Assembly (NCBI GenBank): GCA_963743575.1
Contig: CAVUQC010000002.1
Location: 62,001 to 126,000, forward strand
Length of the DNA stretch: 64,000 bases
Direction: 5' to 3'
Source: DASUPK01 sp963743575
GTDB taxonomy: Bacteria > Actinomycetota > Thermoleophilia > Solirubrobacterales > 70-9
Part shown: positions 25,074 through 33,366 of the stretch, one piece after another
How positions within the stretch are numbered: the stretch's first letter is position 1
Layout: every line of letters starts with the position of its first letter
Program-made: the position numbers and the translations under genes
Notes under the pieces: model-generated
Database searches by the model: none
What the model saw: only the letters and a program-made list of their open reading frames with translations
What the model was told of the DNA's origin: nothing

Positions 25074-26224
25074 CCGAGCTGCGCGAGAACTTCGTCCAGC
25101 GGCCTGGGCACTCCGAAGTAGAAGCCCTGGCCGTAGCGGAAGCCGATCTCCAGCAGCGCTTCCAGCTGCTCCTCGGTCTCGATGCCCTCCGCGACCACGT
25201 TCACGCCGACCTCGTCGGCGAAGGACACCAGCGACGTGGCCAGCGCGTGCGCCACCTGGTTCTCGTCGATTCGCTCCGTCAGGGAGATGTCGAGCTTGAT
25301 CCACTCCGGGCGGACCCTGAGGATGTGCCGCAGGCTGGCGTAGCCCGCGCCGAAGTCGTCAATCGCGACCTTGCCGCCCGCCTCGCGCAGCGGTCCGAGC
25401 CTGGCGGTGAACCCCTCGTAATCGTCGACGTGCAGGTGCTCCGTGAGCTCGACGGTCACCCGACCCGTGTCGCGTCCCAGGCAGTCGAGGAACCCTTCAG
25501 AGAAGATCGTCGGCGGCGATGCGTTGACGCAGAGGCTGATGCCGTCCGGCAGACGGGGAAGGGCGGTGGCGGCGATCCGCACCGCGAGCAGCTCGAGGGG
25601 GACCCCGAGGCCGACGTCCCACGCCTCGGCGAACCAGCGGTCCGGGCCGCGCTCGGGGTCGCCGGGGAAACGCGAGAGCGCCTCGCAGGCGATCGCGCGA
25701 CGGGACTCGAGCTCGTAGATCGGCTGGTACACGGGGCTGATCGTCTCGCCCTCCAGGATCGCGTGGATGCGGTCGAGCGACCGGCGGTGCTCCTCGCTGC
25801 TCAGCTTCTCCACCGCCCTGCGGTCGGCCAGCGGGCGGGTGGAGCAGACGATCTCGCTGACCTCGTCGCTGACCTCGTCCTTCAGCACCCGGGTCGTGGT
25901 CTCCACCCAGACGTACTCGTTGTCCTTGCGCCGCAGCCGGTACGACACGGTCAGGGGAGCGCCCTCCAGGGTGCTGCGATGAACGACGCCGACCTTCTCG
26001 GCGTCTTCCGGGTGAAAGTGGTCATAGGCGGAGGTCCCCAGCAGCTCGTCCGGTTCGTAGCCGAGCAGCTCCTTCGACGCCGCGGACACGTAGCGGTAGG
26101 TCCCGTCCGGGGCATGGGCGGAGACCATGTCTCCGAGGTAGTCCGCGATGGATCCCGGGAGCGCTTCGGCCTCCGCGGTCAGTCGTGCGCGAGATCGGAA
26201 CGGCGTGGTGTGCCGGATGGTCAT
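25070..26224 (-). CDS. PAS-EAL cyclic-di-GMP phosphodiesterase
   Basis: A 384-residue cytoplasmic protein with a PAS domain (residues ~20-130; YRYVSAASKELLGYEPDELLG, then FHPEDAEKV and RRKDNEYVWVETTTR) and an EAL domain (~150-380). The EAL active site looks complete: CEALSRF (EAL), VNASPPTIF, VELTEH, AIDDFGAGYASL (DDFG), IKLDISL and AEGIETEEQ. It should therefore hydrolyse c-di-GMP. The PAS domain probably senses a ligand or redox change. GGGAG precedes the ATG. Its stop overlaps that of the convergent delta-60 gene by 4 nt. Confidence 0.9.
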   Translation of the reverse strand: MTIRHTTPFRSRARLTAEAEALPGSIADYLGDMVSAHAPDGTYRYVSAASKELLGYEPDELLGTSAYDHFHPEDAEKVGVVHRSTLEGAPLTVSYRLRRKDNEYVWVETTTRVLKDEVSDEVSEIVCSTRPLADRRAVEKLSSEEHRRSLDRIHAILEGETISPVYQPIYELESRRAIACEALSRFPGDPERGPDRWFAEAWDVGLGVPLELLAVRIAATALPRLPDGISLCVNASPPTIFSEGFLDCLGRDTGRVTVELTEHLHVDDYEGFTARLGPLREAGGKVAIDDFGAGYASLRHILRVRPEWIKLDISLTERIDENQVAHALATSLVSFADEVGVNVVAEGIETEEQLEALLEIGFRYGQGFYFGVPRPLDEVLAQLG

Positions 26225-26324
26225 TTCAGCTCCCAGGGCTCGCTACCGATTATTGGTCGCGAGACGCGATGCAAGTCTCTGGGTTCGCCGATTGGACGCA
26301 TGTCCCTGCGTGGCATCGGGTCGC

Positions 26325-26330
26325 TACCAT
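26325..26330 (+). promoter_or_regulatory. -10 box (TACCAT) of rpmB
   Basis: TACCAT ends 10 nt before ATG 26341. The same CGCTACCAT string precedes rpmF (38888-38896), the other small ribosomal protein gene of this window. Confidence 0.45.
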
Positions 26331-26340
26331 CACGCGTCGG

Positions 26341-26535
26341 ATGGCGAAGGTCTGTCACAGCTGCGGCAAGCGTCCCGCGTTCGGAAACTCGCGAAGCCAC
26401 TCGATGGTCGCCACTCGGCGCCGCTTCAACCCGAACCTGCAGAAGGTGCGGATCCAGGAGCCCAGCGGCGCCACCGCACGCGTCTACGTCTGCACGCGCT
26501 GCCTGAAGAGCAACAAGGTGACGAAGGCCGCATAG
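26341..26535 (+). CDS. rpmB: 50S ribosomal protein L28
   Basis: A 64-residue ribosomal protein of the large subunit. It has the L28 core CGKRPAFGNSRSHS and RRRFNPNLQKV, and is the zinc-binding (C+) form with CHSC and CTRC knuckles. Start ATG 26341 is supported by the -10 box before it. It is the first of the rpmB-DAK-recG-rsmD-coaD set often seen in Gram-positives, interrupted here by a GST and DUF427. Confidence 0.95.
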   Translation: MAKVCHSCGKRPAFGNSRSHSMVATRRRFNPNLQKVRIQEPSGATARVYVCTRCLKSNKVTKAA

Positions 26536-26547
26536 GTCGCGGTTCAC

Positions 26548-26645
26548 GGCTTCGCCAGCAAGCCGCGGTCACAAGCGGCCGCCCTGCATAAGTCGCTACG
26601 GGCTCCGCCCTTCGCTCCAATAAACAGCGGCCTGGTGGCCGCTAA
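26548..26645 (+). repeat. 98-bp intergenic repeat, copy B
   Basis: It starts GGCTTCGCCAGCA 12 nt after the rpmB stop and ends GGTGGCCGCTAA 18 nt before the DAK ATG. It shares the 19-nt core GCATAAGTCGCTACGGGCT exactly with copy A and has the same length. Inverted repeats inside include GGGCTCCGCCC and GCGGCC-TGGT-GGCCGC. This is the only full copy whose edge does not form a stop codon of a real gene, although TAA is present. Confidence 0.8.
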
Positions 26646-26663
26646 GGTCCCGCTCACCCCCGC

Positions 26664-28289
26664 ATGGCCGATCCATCGATAGAGCGATTCCGGCGCGTGG
26701 TCTCCGCGGCGGCCGCCCACCTCGAGGAGCGGCGCAAGGAGGTCAACGACCTCAACGTCTTTCCCGTCGCCGACGGCGACACGGGCGACAACATGGCCCT
26801 GACGCTGCGTGCGGTGAGCGAGGAGCTCGACCGCCTCGACGGCCAGATGGTCGACGAGGTCGGGCGCACCGAGCTGGTCAACGCTCTGGCGCGCGCTGCG
26901 CTGATGGGGGCGCGGGGGAACTCCGGCGTGATCCTCAGCCAGATCGTCCGGGGTGCCGCCGAGGAGCTCGCCAGCCGTCCGGGCGAGTTGGTCGACCCGA
27001 TGCTGGTCTCCGCAGCTTTCGCCCGCGCAGCGGAGGCCGCGTACGAGTCGGTGCGCGAGCCTGCAGAGGGCACGATGCTGACCGTCTTCCGCGAGATCGC
27101 CCACTCGATCTCGCGCCGCCTGGCGCACATGGAGGAGGTTCGCCTCTCGCCGGACGCCACCCCGGGTGAGCAGGATGCCCTGCTGGCGGAGCTGCTCGAG
27201 GCCGCCGTGCGGGATGGGGAGGCGGCGGTCGCCCGGACCCCCGAGCAGCTCGAGGTGCTGCGCGAGTCAGGGGTCGTGGATGCGGGTGCTCACGGAATCG
27301 TTGTGATCCTCGCCGGCGTCGTCGCGGGCCTCCGAGGGGACATCGAGGCCTCGCCGCCGGTGCCGCACTACGCGCCCGCGGCGGACACGCGGCCGCATCA
27401 CGAGGACAGCCGCTACCGCTACTGCACCAACTTCATCGTCACGGGCGCGGGGCTCGAGACCCGCGCCTTCGTGCCGCAGCTCGAGGAGCTGGGCGACTCG
27501 GTCCTGGTCGTGGGCGACGAGGCGACCCTCAAGGTCCATGTCCACACCGATGAGCCCGAGGCGGCGGTCGCGCTCTTCGGAGACTCGGGCCAGGTCACAC
27601 AGCTGGACGTCGCCGACATGCGCGAGCAGATCGCCGAGCGCAGCGCCCGGCTCCAGGCCGGCCGGTGCGCGGCGGTGGCGGTGGTGGCCGGCCGCGGGAT
27701 GCGGGAGCTCTACGAGGGCCTCGGGGCGTTCGTGGTCGACGGCGGGGAGACCTTCAACCCCTCCATCTACGACCTGCTCGCGGCCATTCACGAGGTTCCA
27801 GCCGAGGCGGTCCTGGTCTTCCCCAACAATCCGAACGTGGTGATGGCCGCCGAGCGCGCGGCCGAGCTCTCGGACAAGGACGCCCGCGTGGTTCGTTGCA
27901 CCTCGCAGCAGGCGGGCCTCGCGGCGCTGGTGGAGCTCGATCCCACCGCCTCGGGGGATGAGAACGGAAAGCGTCTCAGCGCGGCGCTCGAGGGGATTCG
28001 AGCCGGTTCGGTCGCCCCCGCGGCTCGCGATGACGCGAAGGGCCGCTTCGTGACCGGCGACGCTGTCGGATTCGTCGCCGACGAGATCGTCGCCTGGGGC
28101 GGGGCGGGCTCGACCCTCTCCGAGACGATGTCGCGGCTGGGTGAGGGCGCCGAGATCCTCACGGTCGTCGTCGGGGAGGGAGCGCCGATTCCGCTCGGCG
28201 ACCTGGAGAAGCATGCGCCGGAGGGCGTGGAGCTCGAGGTTCACGACGGGGGGCAGCCGCACTACTGGTGGCTCCTGGCGGCCGAGTGA
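26664..28289 (+). CDS. DAK2/DegV-fold kinase, FakA (fatty acid kinase)-like
   Basis: A 541-residue protein with an N-terminal DAK2 (DhaL) domain: NVFPVADGDTGDNMALTLR holds the three Asp that chelate Mg-ATP, followed by GARGNSGVILSQIVRG. The middle and C-terminal part (TNFIVTGAGLE, HVHTDEPEAA, VFPNNPNVVMAA) match FakA/YloV, which phosphorylates fatty acids bound to a FakB partner. No FakB (DegV) gene is in the window. The position between rpmB and recG is the conserved place for this gene. Confidence 0.88.
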   Translation: MADPSIERFRRVVSAAAAHLEERRKEVNDLNVFPVADGDTGDNMALTLRAVSEELDRLDGQMVDEVGRTELVNALARAALMGARGNSGVILSQIVRGAAEELASRPGELVDPMLVSAAFARAAEAAYESVREPAEGTMLTVFREIAHSISRRLAHMEEVRLSPDATPGEQDALLAELLEAAVRDGEAAVARTPEQLEVLRESGVVDAGAHGIVVILAGVVAGLRGDIEASPPVPHYAPAADTRPHHEDSRYRYCTNFIVTGAGLETRAFVPQLEELGDSVLVVGDEATLKVHVHTDEPEAAVALFGDSGQVTQLDVADMREQIAERSARLQAGRCAAVAVVAGRGMRELYEGLGAFVVDGGETFNPSIYDLLAAIHEVPAEAVLVFPNNPNVVMAAERAAELSDKDARVVRCTSQQAGLAALVELDPTASGDENGKRLSAALEGIRAGSVAPAARDDAKGRFVTGDAVGFVADEIVAWGGAGSTLSETMSRLGEGAEILTVVVGEGAPIPLGDLEKHAPEGVELEVHDGGQPHYWWLLAAE

Positions 28290-28290
28290 C

Positions 28291-29040
28291 GTGAGCGACG
28301 GGAGGCCCGTCCTCTGGCAGTACAGCTTCTCCAACTACAACGAGAAGGCTCGCTGGGCGCTCGACTTCAAGGGCATCCCTCACGAGCGCCGCTCGGTGCT
28401 GCCGGGCAGCCCGCGGGCGATGGCGTTCTCACGCCGCGGCGGCACGCTGCCCGTGGTCGATCTGGACGGCACGCGAATCGTCGATTCCGCCCGGATCATC
28501 GACGCGCTGGAGGCTCGGCAGCCAGAGCCGGTCCTCTATCCCTCCGATCCCGACGAACGCCGCCGGGCGCTCGAGATCGCGGCCTTTTTCACGGATGACA
28601 TCGGGCATGACATGCGCCGAGTCGGCTTCTGGGAGGGTCGTGAACACCGGGCCTTCATGGCCGACTTCCTGGCGACCGACCACGGTTCCGCGGCCCGGGT
28701 CCAGCAGCGGGTCATGCTGCCGGTCGCCTGGCAGTACGTGGTGCGGCGCTACGGCTTCGATCAAGAGTCCTTCGAGCGCAGCAAGGCCGCCCTCGTCGGC
28801 TCTCTGGACCGGATCGAATCGGAGCGCCAGGGTCGCGACCATCTGGTCGGGGACCGTTTCACCGTTGCGGACCTGACCGCCGCGTCGCTCCTCTACCCGC
28901 TCGCCTGGCCCGCGGAGTTCCAGTACGAGCTCCCCGAGCCGCCCATGTCCGAGTTCCGGGAGTCGGTGAAGGAACACCCTGCGGTCAGTTGGGTCTCTGA
29001 GACCTGGCGCCGCCACCGAGGCGGCTCCACCGCGGTCTAG
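28291..29040 (+). CDS. Glutathione S-transferase family protein
   Basis: A 249-residue protein with a thioredoxin-like N-terminal domain (WQYSFSNYNEKARWALDFKGIPHE, then GGTLPVVDLDG and the DSARIIDALE helix) and an all-alpha C-terminal domain (DHLVGDRFTVADLTAASLL). The N-terminal SFSNYNEKARW replaces the Cys/Ser/Tyr site of typical GSTs with Ser/Asn. Actinobacteria generally lack glutathione, so the thiol partner, if any, is unknown. It starts 1 nt after the DAK2 stop. Confidence 0.8.
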   Translation: MSDGRPVLWQYSFSNYNEKARWALDFKGIPHERRSVLPGSPRAMAFSRRGGTLPVVDLDGTRIVDSARIIDALEARQPEPVLYPSDPDERRRALEIAAFFTDDIGHDMRRVGFWEGREHRAFMADFLATDHGSAARVQQRVMLPVAWQYVVRRYGFDQESFERSKAALVGSLDRIESERQGRDHLVGDRFTVADLTAASLLYPLAWPAEFQYELPEPPMSEFRESVKEHPAVSWVSETWRRHRGGSTAV

Positions 29041-29041
29041 C

Positions 29042-29524
29042 TCACCACCCTTCGGACCCAGGCTCGCCCTTGAACGGGCCCTCGATCTCCTCGGTGATCC
29101 AGCCGCCGTAGTACGCGCCGGGCTGCGGAGTGACCTCCTCGTCGTCGAGGTAGGCCGCGTCCACGCGACGCGGATAGAAGGCGAGGTGATCGCGGAGCTG
29201 CTCGAAGCCCTCCATCGGCTCCGGGTAGTGCCAGGCGACCCGGTTGGCTCGCTTGCCCCCGGCCTCCGCGTGCACGTAGGAGGCGTCGCCCTTCCACTCG
29301 CAGTGCGTCCCCACGCCCTCGGCGTCGATCAGGACATCTTTGCGCACGTCTTCGCGCGGGATGTAGATGGTGGGAGGGCTCGCTGTCTCCAGGACGCGGA
29401 GGGCGCGGTCGCTCTCGGCGATGGTCTCTCCGCCGAGGAGAATGCGGACGTGGCGGTCGACGGGCTCGACTCGGGGCGGCCGCGGGTAGTCCCAGACGTT
29501 CTCTTTCGCTCGCTGTGTCGTCAT
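29042..29524 (-). CDS. DUF427-domain protein
   Basis: A 160-residue protein of the DUF427 (beta-tent fold) family: WDYPRPPRVEPVDRHVRI, then GGETIAESDRALRVLET and the diagnostic YIPREDV, CEWKGDASY and WHYPEP. Biochemical function unknown. ATG 29524 was chosen since homology begins right there; the open frame further upstream is antisense to recG. It ends 1 nt from the convergent GST gene. Confidence 0.85.
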   Translation of the reverse strand: MTTQRAKENVWDYPRPPRVEPVDRHVRILLGGETIAESDRALRVLETASPPTIYIPREDVRKDVLIDAEGVGTHCEWKGDASYVHAEAGGKRANRVAWHYPEPMEGFEQLRDHLAFYPRRVDAAYLDDEEVTPQPGAYYGGWITEEIEGPFKGEPGSEGW

Positions 29525-29525
29525 A

Positions 29526-29551
29526 TTGGATGGTCCCTGGGGGTCATCCAA
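29526..29551. promoter_or_regulatory. Inverted repeat in the DUF427-recG divergent promoter
   Basis: TTGGATG (29526-29532) and CATCCAA (29545-29551) form perfect 7-bp arms around a 12-nt centre. The element fills the space between the DUF427 ATG and the recG -10 box, so it could be an operator for either gene. The centre GTCCCTGGGGGT is not symmetrical. Confidence 0.4.
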
Positions 29552-29560
29552 CGTTACGCC

Positions 29561-29566
29561 TAGCCT
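29561..29566 (+). promoter_or_regulatory. -10 box (TAGCCT) of recG
   Basis: TAGCCT ends 9 nt before ATG 29576 and touches the alternative TTG at 29567, which would therefore not be transcribed with any leader. This favours the ATG. Confidence 0.45.
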
Positions 29567-29575
29567 TTGTTCGCG

Positions 29576-31771
29576 ATGGAGGCCGCCGCAGAGCGCGACT
29601 CGCAGCCGGGACCGGCGTACGTCCCGCGCGCATTCGCGACGGGCGAGATCCTCGAGCCGCCCGAGCTGCTGGCAGCGGCCCTGAAGTCGACGCCCCGGCC
29701 GTCGATCCTCGATGCGCCGATCACGAAGCTGAAGGGCGCCGGACCGAAGCTGGCGGAGGCTGCCGCCGAGATGGGGATATCGAGCCTCGGCGACCTGCTG
29801 CGCCACCTGCCTCACAGCTACCGGGACAGAGCAAACCCGGTCGGCCTGGGGGAGCTGAGGCTCGGGGAGGAGGCCACGGTTGAGGTCGAGGTCGGGAGAG
29901 CCACGCTCCGGCCGACCAGGCGCCGCCGCCTGACCATCCTCGAGGCCGACGTCTCCGACCGCAGCGGGAAGGTGAAAGCCGTCTGGTTCAACCGCGCCTG
30001 GCTCGCCGACCGGCTCCAGCCGGGGACCCGGTTGCTGCTCCACGGCAAGCTCGAGAAGCGCGGGTTCAACGTCTCCGAGCATGAGTTCCTCGATGACGCC
30101 GGCGACGCCGCCGGCCTGCACACCACGGGGGTTGTGCCGGTGCACCCGGCCAGCGAGCGGATCCGGCCGCAGAAGATCCGCGAGTGGATCTGGCAGGCCA
30201 CTCCGCTGGCCCGGCACGCCGTGGAGCCCGTTCCCGGTCGCGTCAGGCGCGAGCTGCGCATGGCGAGCGCCACGGAGGCGATCGTCGCGTCTCACTTCCC
30301 GGCCGACCAGCACCAGGCGGAGGCCGCGCGCGAGCGCCTGGCCTTCGAGGAGCTCTTCCTCTACCAGGCCGCCCTCGTCTCGCGGCGCGGACGCCGGGTG
30401 TCCGGCAAGCGGGGCATCGAGCTGCGGTCGCCGGGAGCCGACGTCGCGGCCTGGCTCGGGTCGCTGCCGTTCGAGCTCACCGGGGACCAGCGCAGCGCTC
30501 TGGCGGAGATCGATGCCGATCTCACCCGGGAGCAGCCGATGCAGCGCCTGCTGATGGGAGAGGTCGGATCCGGGAAGACGGTGCTCGCCCTCTACGCGAT
30601 GCTGCGCGCCATCGAGGCGAGCCACCAGGCCGGACTGATGGCGCCCACGGAGACACTCGCCGAACAGCACTTCCGGACGCTCGAGACGCTGCTCGATGGT
30701 CATGGTGTGGACGCCACCCTGCTCACCTCGGCCACGTCGCCCGCCTGCCGCCGGGACCTGCTCGCCTCACTGCGCTCGGGCGAGCCCCAGCTCGTCGTGG
30801 GCACGCACGCGCTGATCGAGGACACGGTCGAGTTCTCCTCGCTCGCCGTCGCCGTGGTGGACGAACAGCATCGCTTCGGCGTCAGCCAGCGCGCCGCACT
30901 CGATGCCAAGGGCCCGGGCGGGCGCCTGCCCCACGTGCTTCACATGACCGCCACGCCGATCCCCCGGACGCTCTCGCTGACCGCCTATGGAGATCTCGAC
31001 ACCACCTCGCTCCGCGAGCTGCCGAAGGGCCGCCAGCCGATCCGGACGCGCGTCGTCGACGAGGAGCACCGGGCGGCGGCCTACGAATTCATTCGCGAGC
31101 GCCTGCGCGAGGGACGCCAGGCGTTCGTCGTCTGCCCGCTGGTGAGCGACTCGGAGGCGATCGAGGCCAAGGCGGCGGAGGCCGAGGCGAAGCGGCTGGC
31201 GGGCGGCGAGCTCAGGGACTTCCGGGTCGCGCTGCTGCACGGCCAGATGTCCTCCGAGCAGAAGGCTCTGGCCATGGATGCGTTCTCCTCCGGAGAGGCG
31301 AATGTCCTGGTGGCGACCACGGTGATCGAGGTCGGCATCGACGTGGCCAACGCGACCGTGATGCTCGTCGAGGGCGCGGAGCGATTCGGCCTCTCGCAGC
31401 TCCATCAGCTCCGCGGCCGGGTGGGTCGCGGGCGACACGAGTCCTTCTGCATCCTCTTCGGCGACCCCGAGTCGGAGGCGGCCAAGGCGAGGCTCGAGGC
31501 GATCGCGGGGGAGGGGGATGGCTTCGCGCTCGCGGAGGTCGATCTGACGATCCGCGGCGAGGGGGAGATCCTCGGTACCCGCCAACATGGACTGCCGCGG
31601 TTCCGCGCCGCCTCGCTGCCGGAGGACACCGCCCTGCTGCTGGAAGCCCGCCGGCGGGTGCTCGAACTCCGCGAGCGCTTCGGCTCCCTCGAGGCGCCGG
31701 GGATCGGGCCGCTGCTCGACGAGGCGCGCCGGCGCTTCGGCGATGAGCGCGTCGAGCAGCTCACGGCGTGA
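29576..31771 (+). CDS. recG: ATP-dependent DNA helicase RecG
   Basis: Remodels stalled replication forks and Holliday junctions. The 731-residue protein has an N-terminal wedge/OB domain (LPHSYRDRANPVGLGELR; YLEKRGFNVSEHEF-like region), Walker A MGEVGSGKTVLAL (residue ~326), Walker B VVDEQHRFGVSQR (~427), MTATPIPRTL, and helicase motifs ATTVIEVGIDV and QLRGRVGRG, then the RGEGEILGTRQHG tail. The stop overlaps rsmD by 4 nt. Confidence 0.96.
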   Translation: MEAAAERDSQPGPAYVPRAFATGEILEPPELLAAALKSTPRPSILDAPITKLKGAGPKLAEAAAEMGISSLGDLLRHLPHSYRDRANPVGLGELRLGEEATVEVEVGRATLRPTRRRRLTILEADVSDRSGKVKAVWFNRAWLADRLQPGTRLLLHGKLEKRGFNVSEHEFLDDAGDAAGLHTTGVVPVHPASERIRPQKIREWIWQATPLARHAVEPVPGRVRRELRMASATEAIVASHFPADQHQAEAARERLAFEELFLYQAALVSRRGRRVSGKRGIELRSPGADVAAWLGSLPFELTGDQRSALAEIDADLTREQPMQRLLMGEVGSGKTVLALYAMLRAIEASHQAGLMAPTETLAEQHFRTLETLLDGHGVDATLLTSATSPACRRDLLASLRSGEPQLVVGTHALIEDTVEFSSLAVAVVDEQHRFGVSQRAALDAKGPGGRLPHVLHMTATPIPRTLSLTAYGDLDTTSLRELPKGRQPIRTRVVDEEHRAAAYEFIRERLREGRQAFVVCPLVSDSEAIEAKAAEAEAKRLAGGELRDFRVALLHGQMSSEQKALAMDAFSSGEANVLVATTVIEVGIDVANATVMLVEGAERFGLSQLHQLRGRVGRGRHESFCILFGDPESEAAKARLEAIAGEGDGFALAEVDLTIRGEGEILGTRQHGLPRFRAASLPEDTALLLEARRRVLELRERFGSLEAPGIGPLLDEARRRFGDERVEQLTA

Positions 31772-32301
31772 GCGACATTCGCATCAGTGGCGGCGAGCTC
31801 GGCGGACGCCGCATCCGGGTGCCCAAGGGCGACGTCAGGCCGACCACCGAGCGCGTCAGGGAGGCGGTCTTCTCGATCCTGGCCGACGTGTCCGACTTGC
31901 GGGTCCTGGACCTTTACTGCGGCAGCGGTGCTCTGGGGATCGAGGCGCTCTCTCGCGGAGCGAGCGAGGCGACGCTGGTGGATACGCACCCCCGAACCGC
32001 GCGGGAGAACGTCGAGCGCCTCGGGCTGGACGAGCGCACCCGCGTCGTTCGCTCGGATGCCGTGCGGTTCCTGCGCCGCGCCGAGACGGGCGCCTTCGAT
32101 CTTGTGCTCTGCGACCCTCCCTATAGACTCGCCGACCGCTTGGCGACCGACCTCGGTCCCCTGATCCGAGGGGTGCTGGCGGAGTCAGGCAGAGCCATGA
32201 TCGAATCCTCCCCCGACAATCCCCTGCAAATCGAGCTGCCTCTCCTCACCGAGCGCGCCTACGGCGACACGCTGGTGCGAATCCACGGACAGGGACGATG
32301 A
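31768..32301 (+). CDS. rsmD: 16S rRNA (guanine(966)-N(2))-methyltransferase
   Basis: SAM-dependent methyltransferase for G966 of 16S rRNA. The 177-residue protein has the N-terminal GGRRIRVPKGDVRPTTERVREAVFSIL, SAM motif DLYCGSGALGIEALSRGA and catalytic DPPYRLAD. GTG 31768 overlaps recG; the stop overlaps the coaD ATG by 4 nt. Confidence 0.95.
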   Translation: MSDIRISGGELGGRRIRVPKGDVRPTTERVREAVFSILADVSDLRVLDLYCGSGALGIEALSRGASEATLVDTHPRTARENVERLGLDERTRVVRSDAVRFLRRAETGAFDLVLCDPPYRLADRLATDLGPLIRGVLAESGRAMIESSPDNPLQIELPLLTERAYGDTLVRIHGQGR

Positions 32302-32798
32302 GCGCCGAGGAACCCCGCATCGCGATCTGCCCCGGGAGCTACGACCCGGTCACCAACGGCCACCTCGACGTCATCTCCCGCACCTCGAACGTGTTCGACA
32401 AGGTCGTGGTCGGGGTCGTCAACAACCCCGTGCGCAAGGATAAGACGTTGTTCACGGCCGAGGAGCGGAAGCAGTTCATCGAGGACGCGACCTCCGACCT
32501 TGGGAACGTCGAGGTGGGGATCATGTCCAACCTGCTGGTCGAGTTCGCCAAGGACAACGGAGCGACGGCGATCATCAAGGGCCTCCGCGCGATCTCGGAC
32601 TTCGAGTACGAGTTCGAGATGAATCAGCTCAACCGGAAGCTCGCCGCGGACATCGAGAGCATGTACATCTTCGCCTCAGCGAACTACAGCTTCCTCTCCT
32701 CGACCGGGGTCAAGGAGATCGCCACCTTCGGCGGCGACATCAGCGACCTCGTCCCCGAACCGGTTGCAAAAGCGCTTGCGGAAAGGCTTGCCCGCTAG
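32298..32798 (+). CDS. coaD: Phosphopantetheine adenylyltransferase
   Basis: Adenylates 4'-phosphopantetheine in coenzyme A synthesis. The 166-residue protein has the nucleotidyltransferase motif CPGSYDPVTNGHLDVI (TXGH form), KGLRAISDFEYEFEMNQLN and SSTGVKEIATFGGD, all usual for CoaD. It ends the recG-rsmD-coaD unit. Confidence 0.97.
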   Translation: MSAEEPRIAICPGSYDPVTNGHLDVISRTSNVFDKVVVGVVNNPVRKDKTLFTAEERKQFIEDATSDLGNVEVGIMSNLLVEFAKDNGATAIIKGLRAISDFEYEFEMNQLNRKLAADIESMYIFASANYSFLSSTGVKEIATFGGDISDLVPEPVAKALAERLAR

Positions 32799-32879
32799 AC
32801 CTTCGTGCGTGAGTTCCGGGCAGGAGCTTGCAATTCCGTGAAGAAACGCAACCCGCGGCCCGCCAACTGAGCCGATGCG

Positions 32880-32885
32880 TAAGCT
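32880..32885 (+). promoter_or_regulatory. Possible -10 box (TAAGCT) of the SepIVA-like gene
   Basis: TAAGCT ends 13 nt before ATG 32899, slightly longer than the other cases in this window, so a short leader is possible. The intergenic stretch 32799-32898 shows nothing else. Confidence 0.3.
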
Positions 32886-32898
32886 TTAGCGACTGCAA

Positions 32899-33366
32899 AT
32901 GGACGTTCTAGTACTCATCGACAAGCTCGACGATCTGGTCCACAACGCGCGGCCCGTGCCGCTCACGGATCAGGTGCGCGTCGATCGTGAGGAGATCTAC
33001 GACCTCCTCGACCAGATGCGCGCCACGATCCCTGAGGAGATCAAGCAGGCCCGGTGGATCGTCAAGGAGCGCCAGGAGATGCTCGCCGAGGCGAAGCGCG
33101 AGGCCGAGCGGATCGTCAAGGAGGCCCGCGAGCAGCAGGCCCGCCTCGTCGCGAACGAGGAGATCACGCGCCAGGCGGAGCGAGCCGCCGAGGAGATCGT
33201 CGAGGAGGCTCGGGAGCGCGAGCGGGAGATCCGCCTCGGCGCCGAGGACTACGCCGACGACATCCTCTCGACGCTCGAGGTCAACCTCCAGAAGTTCCTG
33301 CAGGCCGTGCAGCGAGGCCGCGACCGGCTCCAGGGCCGCGAGCGCGAGCCGTCAGAGATCGGCTAG
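32899..33366 (+). CDS. SepIVA/DivIVA-like coiled-coil protein
   Basis: A 155-residue protein with a short N-terminal head (LVLIDKLDDLVHNARPVPLTD, then VDREEIYDLLDQMRATIPEE) and a long charged coiled coil (residues ~60-145) rich in Glu, Arg, Ala and Lys. The head, the spacing to the coil and the place after coaD resemble mycobacterial SepIVA (Rv2927c), which organises septation and polar cell-wall synthesis. Assignment is by architecture, not a proven ortholog. The end overlaps the convergent DUF4239 gene by 4 nt. Confidence 0.65.
   Translation: MDVLVLIDKLDDLVHNARPVPLTDQVRVDREEIYDLLDQMRATIPEEIKQARWIVKERQEMLAEAKREAERIVKEAREQQARLVANEEITRQAERAAEEIVEEAREREREIRLGAEDYADDILSTLEVNLQKFLQAVQRGRDRLQGREREPSEIG

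Noticed and set aside
29042..30703. 553-codon minus-strand frame extending DUF427 across recG
   Set aside because: Only the first 160 codons from ATG 29524 match DUF427; the rest is antisense to recG.
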